Of a stretch of DNA of 11,906 nt, positions 1 to 6,155 are shown piece after piece. A model generated the notes under the pieces. The model ran no database searches. It had not been told where the DNA came from and worked only from the letters and a program-made list of their open reading frames with translations. The first letter of the stretch is position 1; the number at the start of each line of letters is the position of its first letter. Position numbers and translations under genes: made by a program. The stretch comes from CAMLQK01 sp035478775 (GTDB lineage Bacteria > Patescibacteriota > Saccharimonadia > Saccharimonadales > UBA4665), in contig DATIJG010000013.1 in assembly GCA_035478775.1 (NCBI GenBank), positions 1 through 11,906 on the forward strand, written 5' to 3'.

Positions 1-36
1 CGGCAAACTTACCGGCCCACCGCCTCACTTTAGTTG

Positions 37-627
37 TTAGGCAGTTGCGGCTCGCATAGCGGCAATCCCTAAAGCCCACAGCTCACGCGGTTGCGGGGCG
101 TGCAGCTTGGCAGTTTCCGGATGGGCAAGATCAGATTCGAGCCGATCAATCGGATACCAACGCGCATCAACCACCTCTTCTTCTTGAAGCTGAAGCTCGT
201 CTAGTGTAAGGCCAGGCATAACAACCACAAAGTTGTCGCCGATAACGTTGTGAGGTTGCCCCCAGCCTTCAAGTAGTAACTTGCTGGCTACAAGCCCGGC
301 ATGCTTAAATTGCTCTGCTTGTAGGCTAAGCCCCAGCTCTTCGTGTGTTTCGCGCACGGCCGCCGAGAGAAATGACTCGGAGACACCCACATGCCCGCCC
401 ACTGAAATGTCCCATTGTCCGGGCATGATTGACTTGTCCCAACGCCGTTGCTGTTCAAGCAGAGCGTGTCCGTCCGTGACCCACACATGCACATCCCTGT
501 GGAGCAAACCTTGCTCGTGAATCGTCTTTTTGTCTAGGACACGGCCGGTCGGTTCACCATACTCGTCAACAATATCTAATAATTCACCACTGCGAGTAAC
601 GTGCGGTGCTCTAAAAATTTCGCTCAT
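37..627 (-). CDS. Nudix hydrolase, YfcD/IPP-isomerase-like group
   Basis: A 196-residue Nudix-fold protein, expected to cleave a nucleoside diphosphate linked to another moiety; the substrate cannot be read from the sequence. The Nudix box is complete at about residues 78-100: G78, then E84, then R92-E93, E96-E97 and G99, matching GX5EX7REUXEEXGU. The N-terminal stretch DIVDEYGEPTGRV (18-30) and HRDVHVWV (43-50) resemble the YfcD-type Nudix proteins related to isopentenyl-diphosphate isomerase. I chose the ATG at 627 because GAGGAG lies 7 nt upstream and the Nudix homology begins soon after. An in-frame ATG at 717 would add 30 basic, unconserved residues. It is divergent from the winged-helix/Nudix gene and shares its control region. 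No signal peptide is seen, so it is probably cytoplasmic. Family is confident; substrate is unknown. Confidence 0.9.
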   Translation of the reverse strand: MSEIFRAPHVTRSGELLDIVDEYGEPTGRVLDKKTIHEQGLLHRDVHVWVTDGHALLEQQRRWDKSIMPGQWDISVGGHVGVSESFLSAAVRETHEELGLSLQAEQFKHAGLVASKLLLEGWGQPHNVIGDNFVVVMPGLTLDELQLQEEEVVDARWYPIDRLESDLAHPETAKLHAPQPRELWALGIAAMRAATA

Positions 628-634
628 ATTCCAA

Positions 635-640
635 CTCCTC
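635..640 (-). promoter_or_regulatory. Shine-Dalgarno GAGGAG that sets the Nudix start
   Basis: On the minus strand GAGGAG sits 7 nt before the ATG at 627. It is one of the best ribosome binding sites in the window and argues for the short form over the upstream in-frame ATG at 717. Confidence 0.75.
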
Positions 641-658
641 GTTGCTTTGTTTGGTAGT

Positions 659-672
659 TGGAAGCGCTTCCA
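659..672. promoter_or_regulatory. LacI-family-type operator, 14-bp perfect palindrome
   Basis: TGGAAGCGCTTCCA is a perfect 14-bp palindrome with the central CG and the AGCGCT core typical of LacI/GalR-family operators (compare the actinobacterial CebR box TGGGAGCGCTCCCA and catabolite-responsive elements). It lies 32 nt upstream of the Nudix ATG at 627, inside the likely 5' leader of that gene. A bound repressor there could block transcription. The motif is seen directly; the regulator is not in the window, so the assignment is inference from motif resemblance. Confidence 0.45.
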
Positions 673-716
673 TAGCCTACGATACTTGGCCGTGGCATGA
701 AAAAATAGACAGATCA

Positions 717-726
717 TTTTGAGGCA
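717..726 (+). repeat. TTTTGAGNCA element 1
   Basis: TTTTGAGGCA is the first of three copies of TTTTGAGNCA in the divergent Nudix control region. It lies 30 bp (about three helical turns) before the second copy in the same orientation. Probably a protein binding site; the binding protein is inferred, not shown. Confidence 0.45.
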
Positions 727-746
727 GCAGGGGCTGACACAGACGA

Positions 747-774
747 TTTTGAGACAAATTACCTTGGCTCAAAA
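747..774. repeat. Inverted pair of TTTTGAGNCA elements
   Basis: TTTTGAGACA at 747-756 faces TGGCTCAAAA at 765-774, whose reverse complement is TTTTGAGCCA, across an 8-nt gap. The arms are 10 bp and agree at every position but one. With the copy at 717-726 this makes three TTTTGAGNCA sites within 58 bp. The arrangement is that of an operator for a dimeric regulator. The winged-helix/Nudix protein encoded next door is the obvious candidate, but that link is inference. Confidence 0.5.
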
Positions 775-787
775 TTGCTCATGTCAA
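758..787 (-). promoter_or_regulatory. Candidate promoter for the leftward Nudix gene
   Basis: On the minus strand a perfect -35 TTGACA (787-782) is followed after 18 nt by GGTAAT (763-758), four of six matches to the -10 consensus. Transcription would start near 751 and give a leader of about 124 nt carrying two TTTTGAGNCA copies and the LacI-type palindrome. The -35 lies back to back with that of the rightward promoter. The -10 is weak, so this is tentative. Confidence 0.35.
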
Positions 788-796
788 AGCAAATTG

Positions 797-814
797 TGTC
801 AAAACGTTTTGACA
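797..814. promoter_or_regulatory. 18-bp perfect palindromic operator overlapping a -35 box
   Basis: TGTCAAAACGTTTTGACA reads identically on both strands over 18 bp. Its right arm contains the TTGACA -35 of the promoter of the winged-helix/Nudix gene, so a bound protein would block RNA polymerase. A further half-site, TGTCAAAG, lies at 782-789, 15 bp upstream of the left arm. The simplest reading is an autoregulatory operator of the winged-helix protein that starts at 846. The palindrome is seen directly; the partner is inferred. Confidence 0.65.
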
Positions 815-838
815 TTCCCGCGTTCTACAGCATACACT
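809..838 (+). promoter_or_regulatory. Promoter of the winged-helix/Nudix gene, probably leaderless
   Basis: A perfect -35 TTGACA (809-814), an 18-nt spacer and a -10 TACACT (833-838, four of six consensus matches) precede the GTG at 846 by exactly 7 nt. That places the predicted transcription start on or next to the start codon. No Shine-Dalgarno sequence exists before 846, so a leaderless mRNA is the natural reading. The -35 is embedded in the 797-814 palindrome. Confidence 0.6.
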
Positions 839-845
839 GCATTAA

Positions 846-1520
846 GTGCACCACATCCAGAAGAAAATTTTGAGTTTGCTGCTCCATACGCCGTCGCTTG
901 GCTACGCGCAAATGCGTCCGAAAGGCGTCGAGAGCAACCACTTTGCATACCACTTAGAGCAGCTAGTCCGTACCGGCCTGGTCGAGAAAAACGACCGTCA
1001 GTATTCGCTGACGAGTGAAGGCCTAGCTTTGGCCGACCGCGTGAGCCATGAAAGCATGACCGTACGCAAGCAGCCGCACATCGTTACCACGATTCAAGTT
1101 ACGAACGACGAAGGCAAGATGGCGGTCTTTCACCATACTTTTCAGCCGTATCTTGATAAAATTGGATTTCCGCAAGGCAGGCTGCATTACGAAGAGACGA
1201 TTGCCGAAGCTGCAGCGCGTGAACTTGCCGAAAAAACCGGCCTACAGAATGTGCCGCTAACGCATCGTGGCATCGCCTATATCCATGCCACCAAAGACGG
1301 GGTGGATATCAGCAAAGTTTTGGCGCATGTGTTTACTGGCACGGTGTCTGGCGCGCCAAAACTTGTCTCCGCAGACAAAAAGAAGGGCAAGAGCTTGTGG
1401 GAAATGCCTGGCGCGCATGAGGTTAACGACTATATGCCAGGGTTTCATGAAATCCGCGAACTACTCGCGTCCTACCCTAGCACCGAGCTCTTTTTTATAG
1501 AAGTTGAAACGACAATGTAA
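846..1520 (+). CDS. Winged-helix/Nudix fusion protein, probable transcriptional regulator
   Basis: A 224-residue two-domain protein. Residues 1-66 form a winged helix, with recognition-helix region SNHFAYHLEQLVRTGLVEK (30-48) and the wing motif Y-SLTSEG (53-59). Residues about 78-220 are a Nudix domain. Its box (111-133) reads G111, E117, R125-E126, E129, K130, G132: the last glutamate of the canonical EE pair, a metal ligand in MutT, is lysine. The domain may therefore bind a ligand with little or no hydrolysis, as in NrtR-type sensors, although NrtR has the opposite domain order. The start is GTG with no ribosome binding site and a promoter -10 only 7 nt upstream. The control region has a palindrome fit for autoregulation and a divergent Nudix gene as possible target. 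Similar fusions are, to my knowledge, common in Saccharibacteria. An active Nudix hydrolase with an accessory DNA-binding domain is the alternative. Confidence 0.85.
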   Translation: MHHIQKKILSLLLHTPSLGYAQMRPKGVESNHFAYHLEQLVRTGLVEKNDRQYSLTSEGLALADRVSHESMTVRKQPHIVTTIQVTNDEGKMAVFHHTFQPYLDKIGFPQGRLHYEETIAEAAARELAEKTGLQNVPLTHRGIAYIHATKDGVDISKVLAHVFTGTVSGAPKLVSADKKKGKSLWEMPGAHEVNDYMPGFHEIRELLASYPSTELFFIEVETTM

Positions 1521-1558
1521 TTTGTCCGCTATCTTTTACGCTCGTCTTGTTCGAGGAA

Positions 1559-3316
1559 TTATCGATTTGGCAATCCTGAAGGGCCTGATTGAGCTTGGCT
1601 TAATATCCTCTGTTCAAATGCGCGTTTGTTTGGGTCTGCGGCTGCCGAAAGTGCACTTAATTCGGGGTGCAGCGGCTGATTTTTCTTTTTGATTGCGCGT
1701 ATTGCTTCTACTGTCCAGGCCTGTGTCTCTTGTGCTGGTTTTTCAATGCGGTAGCTATTGCTAAAATGGTTGCGTTCACCATCATATACGTCAATGACCC
1801 GGCGTATTGTCATAGCTTCTGGGGTAGTTGCATTATCCCCTGGCACAAATTCAACGAAAAACCCTAAGGTATTAACGGTGCGCCATATTCTCTGATCGAT
1901 ATCGCGGGCAAGGCCGCTATAACCAGCTCGCTCTAGTTCTTGGCTGATGACGTGGTTGTCCCACAGCCATACGCTGCCGCAATGATACGATCGAGGCGCA
2001 AACCGTGCTTCCAGATCAGATAAAGTCCGTACTCCCTTGCGGTCGAGGAGTTCGTCTGAAAATAAAGTTTTTATCAACTCTTCGCGGCGTTGGGCTAGCT
2101 GGGGGCTATCGCCTTCAAGCAGGTGGAGGGCATGCCCCATGTTTGACGTGCGGACTGCGAGGGGCCTGAGTTGGCCGTTTTCATCACGGTCGGTGCCGAG
2201 TGCAAAATAGCCTCCACTTTCGTCCTCGATCCAGAATTTATCAAGTACAGTTTGTTTAAGTTGTGCTGCACGTGATTCAAGTATTGCTGCTTTTACTTGC
2301 GTATCCGCACCCCTGTTTTGTTGCTTGTAATGAGTGGCTAAGTCGATCAAAGTATCATATGCAAGCGCTTGGACTTCGATACTGGCAATACCCTGCCGGT
2401 GATTGGCGTAACTGCCATCAGCGTGCATGTAGCTTTCGGGAGTGTCCTTCCAGGCCTGGTTCCAAATACCACGCTCCTGCAGCATTTTAAATTCCAATAG
2501 ACCTTCAGGGTTATTTTGCAAACTTTTTTCGAGCCATCCGGTTGCCGCGTCAAGCGCATCTTGCATGGTATGGGTTTCATTGTCGCGGCCGATGTAAGTT
2601 TGTCCGAGAAAAGCTGGATTGTCTTTTGCGACTTTCAAAACACCACGGATAAATAACGGCGTCGAATCAACAGCGCCGTAATGCGGCCACTCCCAAAAAT
2701 TTACCTCTGTTATGTGTTTGGCGATAGGGTCTTCTGGGTCGGCTCCCCAGTGGATAATCCTCCCAGGTTCTTCCTCGTTTGCCATATTGGCAGCGACACC
2801 CTGCAGTTCGGCTAAACGGACTGCAGTAGTTTTGAGTAAGTTGGGAAAAGAACTGTAAAGCGCCATCCCCATATGTAATGAATCGCGGCCAAACAAAGCT
2901 CCAAGCAAGTTCACTTGCTCGTCATTTTCGTGTTCAGGAAGCGACTGGGCTGCATTACCAGGGCCGCAGTTCCCAATTTCTTTAAGGCTGGTGACGCCCA
3001 TCAATTCTAATAAAGCGTGGGACGATGACGGATGTGACCTAGCCGATAAAGCGCTATCCGCGTTTAAAAGGTTCTCCTCGACGTAAATAACGCGTTGAAA
3101 TGGCAATAAGTATGGTTGAAGCTCAGGAACTTGCTCCCTAAAATCGGGCAGTTCGCTCAAGGGTGTACCGTCTAGAGCGTTCTTGCCCTCAAAACCAAAA
3201 AGACCCGGAGCATTATCTGATATTTTATTAGGTTGCGTGTCCTTTTCGGCCATCGTGTGTATAGTACTATAGCCGCATAGCAACTGCAATTGTTTGGCAG
3301 GACTAGACGTGGGCAT
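1559..3316 (-). CDS. Amylo-alpha-1,6-glucosidase/glycogen-debranching-type glycoside hydrolase
   Basis: A protein of up to 585 residues with hallmarks of the (alpha/alpha)6 catalytic domain of glycogen debranching enzymes. They appear in family order: FGRDSL (142-147), HYGAVDSTPLFI (212-223), NQAWKDTPESYMHADG (286-301), IEVQALAY (313-320), YHCGSVWLWDN (444-454) and a closing ETQAW (530-534). It is expected to hydrolyse alpha-glucosidic bonds, but the exact linkage is not readable. It lacks a signal peptide, so it looks cytoplasmic. Only about 130 residues precede the catalytic motifs, so the long N-terminal domain of typical bacterial debranching enzymes is shortened or missing. The start is uncertain: ATG at 3316 lies 27 nt after the methyltransferase and suits an operon. 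ATG at 3253, with an AT-rich -10-like palindrome just upstream, would give 564 residues. Neither has a good ribosome binding site. Family call is good; substrate (glycogen, glucan oligomer or related glycoside) is open. Confidence 0.8.
   Translation of the reverse strand: MPTSSPAKQLQLLCGYSTIHTMAEKDTQPNKISDNAPGLFGFEGKNALDGTPLSELPDFREQVPELQPYLLPFQRVIYVEENLLNADSALSARSHPSSSHALLELMGVTSLKEIGNCGPGNAAQSLPEHENDEQVNLLGALFGRDSLHMGMALYSSFPNLLKTTAVRLAELQGVAANMANEEEPGRIIHWGADPEDPIAKHITEVNFWEWPHYGAVDSTPLFIRGVLKVAKDNPAFLGQTYIGRDNETHTMQDALDAATGWLEKSLQNNPEGLLEFKMLQERGIWNQAWKDTPESYMHADGSYANHRQGIASIEVQALAYDTLIDLATHYKQQNRGADTQVKAAILESRAAQLKQTVLDKFWIEDESGGYFALGTDRDENGQLRPLAVRTSNMGHALHLLEGDSPQLAQRREELIKTLFSDELLDRKGVRTLSDLEARFAPRSYHCGSVWLWDNHVISQELERAGYSGLARDIDQRIWRTVNTLGFFVEFVPGDNATTPEAMTIRRVIDVYDGERNHFSNSYRIEKPAQETQAWTVEAIRAIKKKNQPLHPELSALSAAADPNKRAFEQRILSQAQSGPSGLPNR
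3260..3271. promoter_or_regulatory. Palindrome TATAGTACTATA, possible internal -10 region
   Basis: A perfect 12-bp palindrome lies 6 nt before the alternative start codon at 3253. On the minus strand it offers TATAGT and, overlapping, TATACA (3263-3258) as -10 hexamers, which could produce a leaderless or near-leaderless transcript beginning at 3253. No convincing -35 is seen, so support is limited. Confidence 0.25.
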
Positions 3317-3343
3317 CTTAACAAAGCTAATGGTCGGGCTTGT

Positions 3344-4045
3344 TTATAAATTCGAAAAAACGTTTTCAAGAGGTACGCTTAGCCTAAATAGCGACCTGTA
3401 TGTTTCCATTATCGGTTCACCTTTTTTAGTTTGGGTAAAGTGAAGGTTGCCACCTTGCATTTCGTAGCCTTGCTCAAGCAAGCCATCAAGATGTTCAGAA
3501 AACTCCGGCTTAAGGGCTTGCTTCATGGTAAGCTCAAAAAAAGAATAACCACCTGGCTTTGTTGCGCTAAGCATTATGTCGAGCCAGCGAACGGGGTTGT
3601 TAACATGCATCATTGCCGAATACGAAAGAGTTATGTCGGCACTATACGCGCTGGCATCTACGGCAAATGCATCCCCAACAACGTACCTGATTTTGCCTTT
3701 ACGGCAAGCTCTCTCGGTGGCAGGGGAAAGGCTTTCCCCTGAGTAGTCGTACTTGCTAAGGCCGATTAAGTGAACCTTGTCGGAGCGCACAGCCGTACGA
3801 TCCCGCAGCGTGTCTGACCAAGTCCGGAGTGTGTTCCCGGTGCCGCATCCCCAGTCCATAAGTGTTATGCTACCAGTTGCTCGTAATAAGTCAGCAGAAG
3901 TTTGGATTGGCCCATTCTCCGGCCCCAAAGCCGCAGCAAACTGAGTATTAATGGCATCAATTGAACGGTCGAGGTGGACGCGCGGAAAATTCTCTGGCGG
4001 TATGCAATCTTCGAGTCTTCGATCTCCAGGTGAAATAGAACTCAT
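3344..4045 (-). CDS. Class I SAM-dependent methyltransferase
   Basis: A 233-residue Rossmann-fold methyltransferase. Motif I is LMDWGCGTGN (62-71), which binds the methionine part of S-adenosylmethionine. The strand HLIGLSKYD (92-100) follows. VVGDAFAVD (122-130) and DITLSYSAMMHVNNP (137-151) correspond to motif II and the strand-4 region, and TKPGGYSFFEL (162-172) is the post-catalytic KPGG loop. Length fits a stand-alone small-molecule or lipid methyltransferase of the Methyltransf_11/25 type; the substrate is not identifiable. It is the first gene of a probable two-gene minus-strand operon with the glycoside hydrolase, which suggests but does not prove a sugar-related substrate. The ATG at 4045 has GAGG only 4 nt upstream, and a TATAAG hexamer 7 nt upstream, so it may be leaderless or use a very close ribosome binding site. 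Confidence 0.82.
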   Translation of the reverse strand: MSSISPGDRRLEDCIPPENFPRVHLDRSIDAINTQFAAALGPENGPIQTSADLLRATGSITLMDWGCGTGNTLRTWSDTLRDRTAVRSDKVHLIGLSKYDYSGESLSPATERACRKGKIRYVVGDAFAVDASAYSADITLSYSAMMHVNNPVRWLDIMLSATKPGGYSFFELTMKQALKPEFSEHLDGLLEQGYEMQGGNLHFTQTKKGEPIMETYRSLFRLSVPLENVFSNL

Positions 4046-4052
4046 GATTCCT

Positions 4053-4079
4053 CTTATAATTTACGGTTTCGCAGTTCAA
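4053..4079 (-). promoter_or_regulatory. Candidate promoter of the methyltransferase operon
   Basis: On the minus strand TTGAAC (4079-4074) and TATAAG (4058-4053) are separated by 15 nt, shorter than ideal. TATAAG ends 7 nt before the ATG at 4045, the same -10-to-start distance seen at 846 and 4203. A perfect TATAAT also reads on the plus strand at 4055-4060, so the region could fire either way. Confidence 0.35.
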
Positions 4080-4098
4080 GCCTGCACTTGTGCCCATA

Positions 4099-4195
4099 TT
4101 GCCATGTATTGCTCACTTTGTCTAATATATCGTCAAAGCTGCGTATTTTATAATACTAGTGCCGATGGTAACATGCAGCCGATAGCGTGTACAAT
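4099..4195 (+). promoter_or_regulatory. Promoter region of the FolC-like gene
   Basis: Within the 157-bp divergent gap three plus-strand candidates can be read. TTGCCA (4099-4104) has TAATAT (4123-4128) after an 18-nt spacer. A perfect TATAAT lies at 4149-4154 but has no clear -35. TACAAT at 4190-4195 ends exactly 7 nt before the ATG at 4203 and would give a leaderless mRNA, but its -35 is poor. No Shine-Dalgarno sequence precedes 4203. Which candidate is used cannot be decided from sequence. Confidence 0.4.
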
Positions 4196-4202
4196 AAAGT
4201 GC

Positions 4203-5489
4203 ATGCTTGAACTTACGAATTTTACTGAGGCTAAACAGGCGCTCATGCAGTACTACACTGTTGACGGCAAACCGCTGAATCGCCCGTATACGCTCGATAA
4301 AATGCGTGAACTTTTAGATGTTTTTGATAACCCGCAGAATAATCTACAGGTTGTGCATGTCGCCGGCACCTCTGGCAAGACGTCTACGGCATATTTTGCG
4401 GCTGCCTTGGCAGCTGCTGCTGGGCTTAAGACGGGGCTCACAGTGTCGCCGCACGTGGTCGAAATTAACGACCGCGTGCAAATCAACGGCCTGCCGTTGC
4501 CCGAACCGTTGTTCTGTAGCGAACTGACTGAATTTTTAAACATCGTTCAATCGCAAAACTTGCACCCCTCATATTTTGAACTCATGATGGCTTTTGCCTT
4601 TTGGGAATTCAACCGGCAGAAAGTGGATTGTGCGGTAGTGGAAGTGGGTCTGGGTGGACTGCTTGATGCTAGCAATGTCATCGACCGGCAAGATAAAGTA
4701 TGCGTTATTACTGATATCGGCCTCGACCATACTCAGGTTTTGGGTAATACCTTAGGTGAAATTGCCACCCAAAAAGCCGGAATTATAGGCCTTAAAAACA
4801 CGGTATTTTGTTATCAGCAAAGCGCAGAAGTAATGCGGGCGTTTCAAGCACAAGCCCAAACTAAGCAGGCAGATTTGCATGTGCTGACGCCCGATGAGCG
4901 TGCGCCTGAAACTCAAGGATTGTCACTGTTTCAGCAGCGCAATTTCACCTTGGCGCTGGCCGCGATGCAATTCGCATGCCCTAAGTTTGGCCGCCCACTC
5001 ACTAAAAAAGCAATTGCTCAAGCCTTGCTTACCGAAGTGCCCGGCCGTATGGAAACCAAAATCATCAATGGCAAGATAGTCATTATTGACGGTGCCCATA
5101 ACCAGCAAAAAATTAACGCTCTTATAAAAAGTGTGGTGGCAAAATACCCCGCCAAACGGATTGCGGCTTTGGTAGCCTTTGTAAAACAAGGTGAGGCTGG
5201 GCGTCGTATGAGCGACGGGCTTGCCGAGTTGCGGCCGTACGTCGATACACTTATAACAACGACGTTTGAAACTGCCAAAGACATGACGCACAAAGGTGTG
5301 TCACCGCAAGAAATCGCAAAGCTCGCACGGAGTTTAAACTTCCAAAATGTGCAGGTGCAGCCCGACTCGTTACGAGCATTTCACCTCTTACTTCAGCAGC
5401 CGGAGCAAGTATGCTTAGTGGTTGGCTCTTTTTATTTATTAAACGATATCCGCCCGCTGCTACACGGCCAAAAGCGTGATATTATTTAG
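4203..5489 (+). CDS. folC: FolC-like Mur-ligase-family enzyme (folylpolyglutamate/dihydrofolate synthase type)
   Basis: A 428-residue ATP-dependent amide ligase. Residues 51-61 hold the P-loop HVAGTSGKTST; FolC usually has GTNGKGS here. The family signature SPHVVEINDRVQING (82-96) follows, then VVEVGLGGLLDASNV (145-159) and DIGLDHTQVLG (171-181). KAGI (191-194) supplies the lysine expected to be carbamylated. PGRMETK (280-286) and DGAHN (296-300) open and mark the C-terminal domain. The family adds glutamate to dihydropteroate or folates in the cytoplasm. No other folate gene is in the window, so a related amino-acid-adding reaction remains possible. I chose ATG 4203, since the frame open from 3951 runs antisense through the methyltransferase and has no homology before this point. 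Length matches the family. A membrane-protein gene follows after 3 nt. Confidence 0.83.
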   Translation: MLELTNFTEAKQALMQYYTVDGKPLNRPYTLDKMRELLDVFDNPQNNLQVVHVAGTSGKTSTAYFAAALAAAAGLKTGLTVSPHVVEINDRVQINGLPLPEPLFCSELTEFLNIVQSQNLHPSYFELMMAFAFWEFNRQKVDCAVVEVGLGGLLDASNVIDRQDKVCVITDIGLDHTQVLGNTLGEIATQKAGIIGLKNTVFCYQQSAEVMRAFQAQAQTKQADLHVLTPDERAPETQGLSLFQQRNFTLALAAMQFACPKFGRPLTKKAIAQALLTEVPGRMETKIINGKIVIIDGAHNQQKINALIKSVVAKYPAKRIAALVAFVKQGEAGRRMSDGLAELRPYVDTLITTTFETAKDMTHKGVSPQEIAKLARSLNFQNVQVQPDSLRAFHLLLQQPEQVCLVVGSFYLLNDIRPLLHGQKRDII

Positions 5490-5492
5490 GCA

Positions 5493-6155
5493 ATGAGGCG
5501 ACTGTTTTTTAACCAAGAATATTCCGCCGACCCGGTGTGGCACGCCCAAGCGACGCTGCTTTTGGCAGTAGCTTTGCAAGTTGGTTTGCCAGATACTTTA
5601 ACGCTGGGCCCGCGCTATTTGGTTGCTGCCCTGGAGTTTTTGCTTATTGTATCACTTAGCTTTACAACGCCGCACAAGAAAACCTATAATTCGCGGTTAC
5701 GGCGTACTAATGTGTTAACACTGGCGGGCGCAATTACGGCGGTGAACGGTTATGGCTTGTATGGCGTATTAAACCATTTGCTGCATGCAGCGGGCAGCAC
5801 GAGCGGCCGCGAGCTTATCGTTGCCGGCATTAAAATTTACATGACCAACATTATTATTTTCGGATTGTGGTATTGGGAAATGGACGGCGGCGGGCCGGGC
5901 CGCAGACGCGCTATTAAAACTGCCGAGCAAGACTTTTTATTCCCACAGTACCAAGATGAAACATACGGCAGCAAACAGTGGTCACCGACGTACATTGACT
6001 ATTTGTACCTTTCGTCTACAAATGCCATGGCGTTCAGCCCAACAGATACCATGCCACTCAGCAGACGTGCAAAAATGTTAATGTTACTACAGGCGTCAGT
6101 ATCTTTGTTAACGATTGCAGTAGTCGCTGCCCGCGCTGTCAATATTCTTACATAA
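5493..6155 (+). CDS. Conserved multi-pass membrane protein with channel-like C-terminus
   Basis: A 220-residue integral membrane protein. Hydrophobic segments lie near residues 18-34, 40-58, 73-95, 108-128 and 193-215. An amphipathic segment, DYLYLSSTNAMAFSPTDTMPLSRRAK (169-194), between the last two resembles a re-entrant pore loop before a final helix, reminiscent of two-TM ion-channel modules and of DUF1345-type proteins. The conserved-looking YWEMDGGGPGRR (127-138) follows the fourth segment. I recall similar hypothetical proteins in Actinobacteria, but no function is established to my knowledge. It starts 3 nt after the FolC-like stop codon with only a weak AGG upstream, so translational coupling is likely. 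Transport or channel activity is a guess from topology. Confidence 0.7.
   Translation: MRRLFFNQEYSADPVWHAQATLLLAVALQVGLPDTLTLGPRYLVAALEFLLIVSLSFTTPHKKTYNSRLRRTNVLTLAGAITAVNGYGLYGVLNHLLHAAGSTSGRELIVAGIKIYMTNIIIFGLWYWEMDGGGPGRRRAIKTAEQDFLFPQYQDETYGSKQWSPTYIDYLYLSSTNAMAFSPTDTMPLSRRAKMLMLLQASVSLLTIAVVAARAVNILT

Noticed and set aside
1..36. Partial gene or terminator at the left edge
   Set aside because: The 36 bases before the left Nudix stop codon are too short and hold no clear stem, motif or coding signal.
628..717. N-terminal extension of the left Nudix protein from the ATG at 717
   Set aside because: The extra 30 residues are basic and unlike the family, the extension would read through the LacI-type palindrome, and a good GAGGAG supports the start at 627.
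719..1018. 99-codon open frame overlapping the winged-helix gene
   Set aside because: It runs in another frame through a well-supported gene, has no recognisable domain, and begins inside the operator region.
1521..1558. Bidirectional terminator between the convergent genes
   Set aside because: Only a 4-bp CTCG/CGAG stem at about 1541-1555 is present, with no U-tract, so a terminator cannot be supported.
3951..4202. Long N-terminal extension of the FolC-like protein
   Set aside because: The frame is open by chance; it lies antisense to the methyltransferase start and across the divergent promoter region, and FolC homology begins at 4203.
4923..5293. Antisense open frames inside the FolC-like gene
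   Set aside because: They are reverse-strand shadows of a gene with clear family motifs and have no ribosome binding site or recognisable domain.
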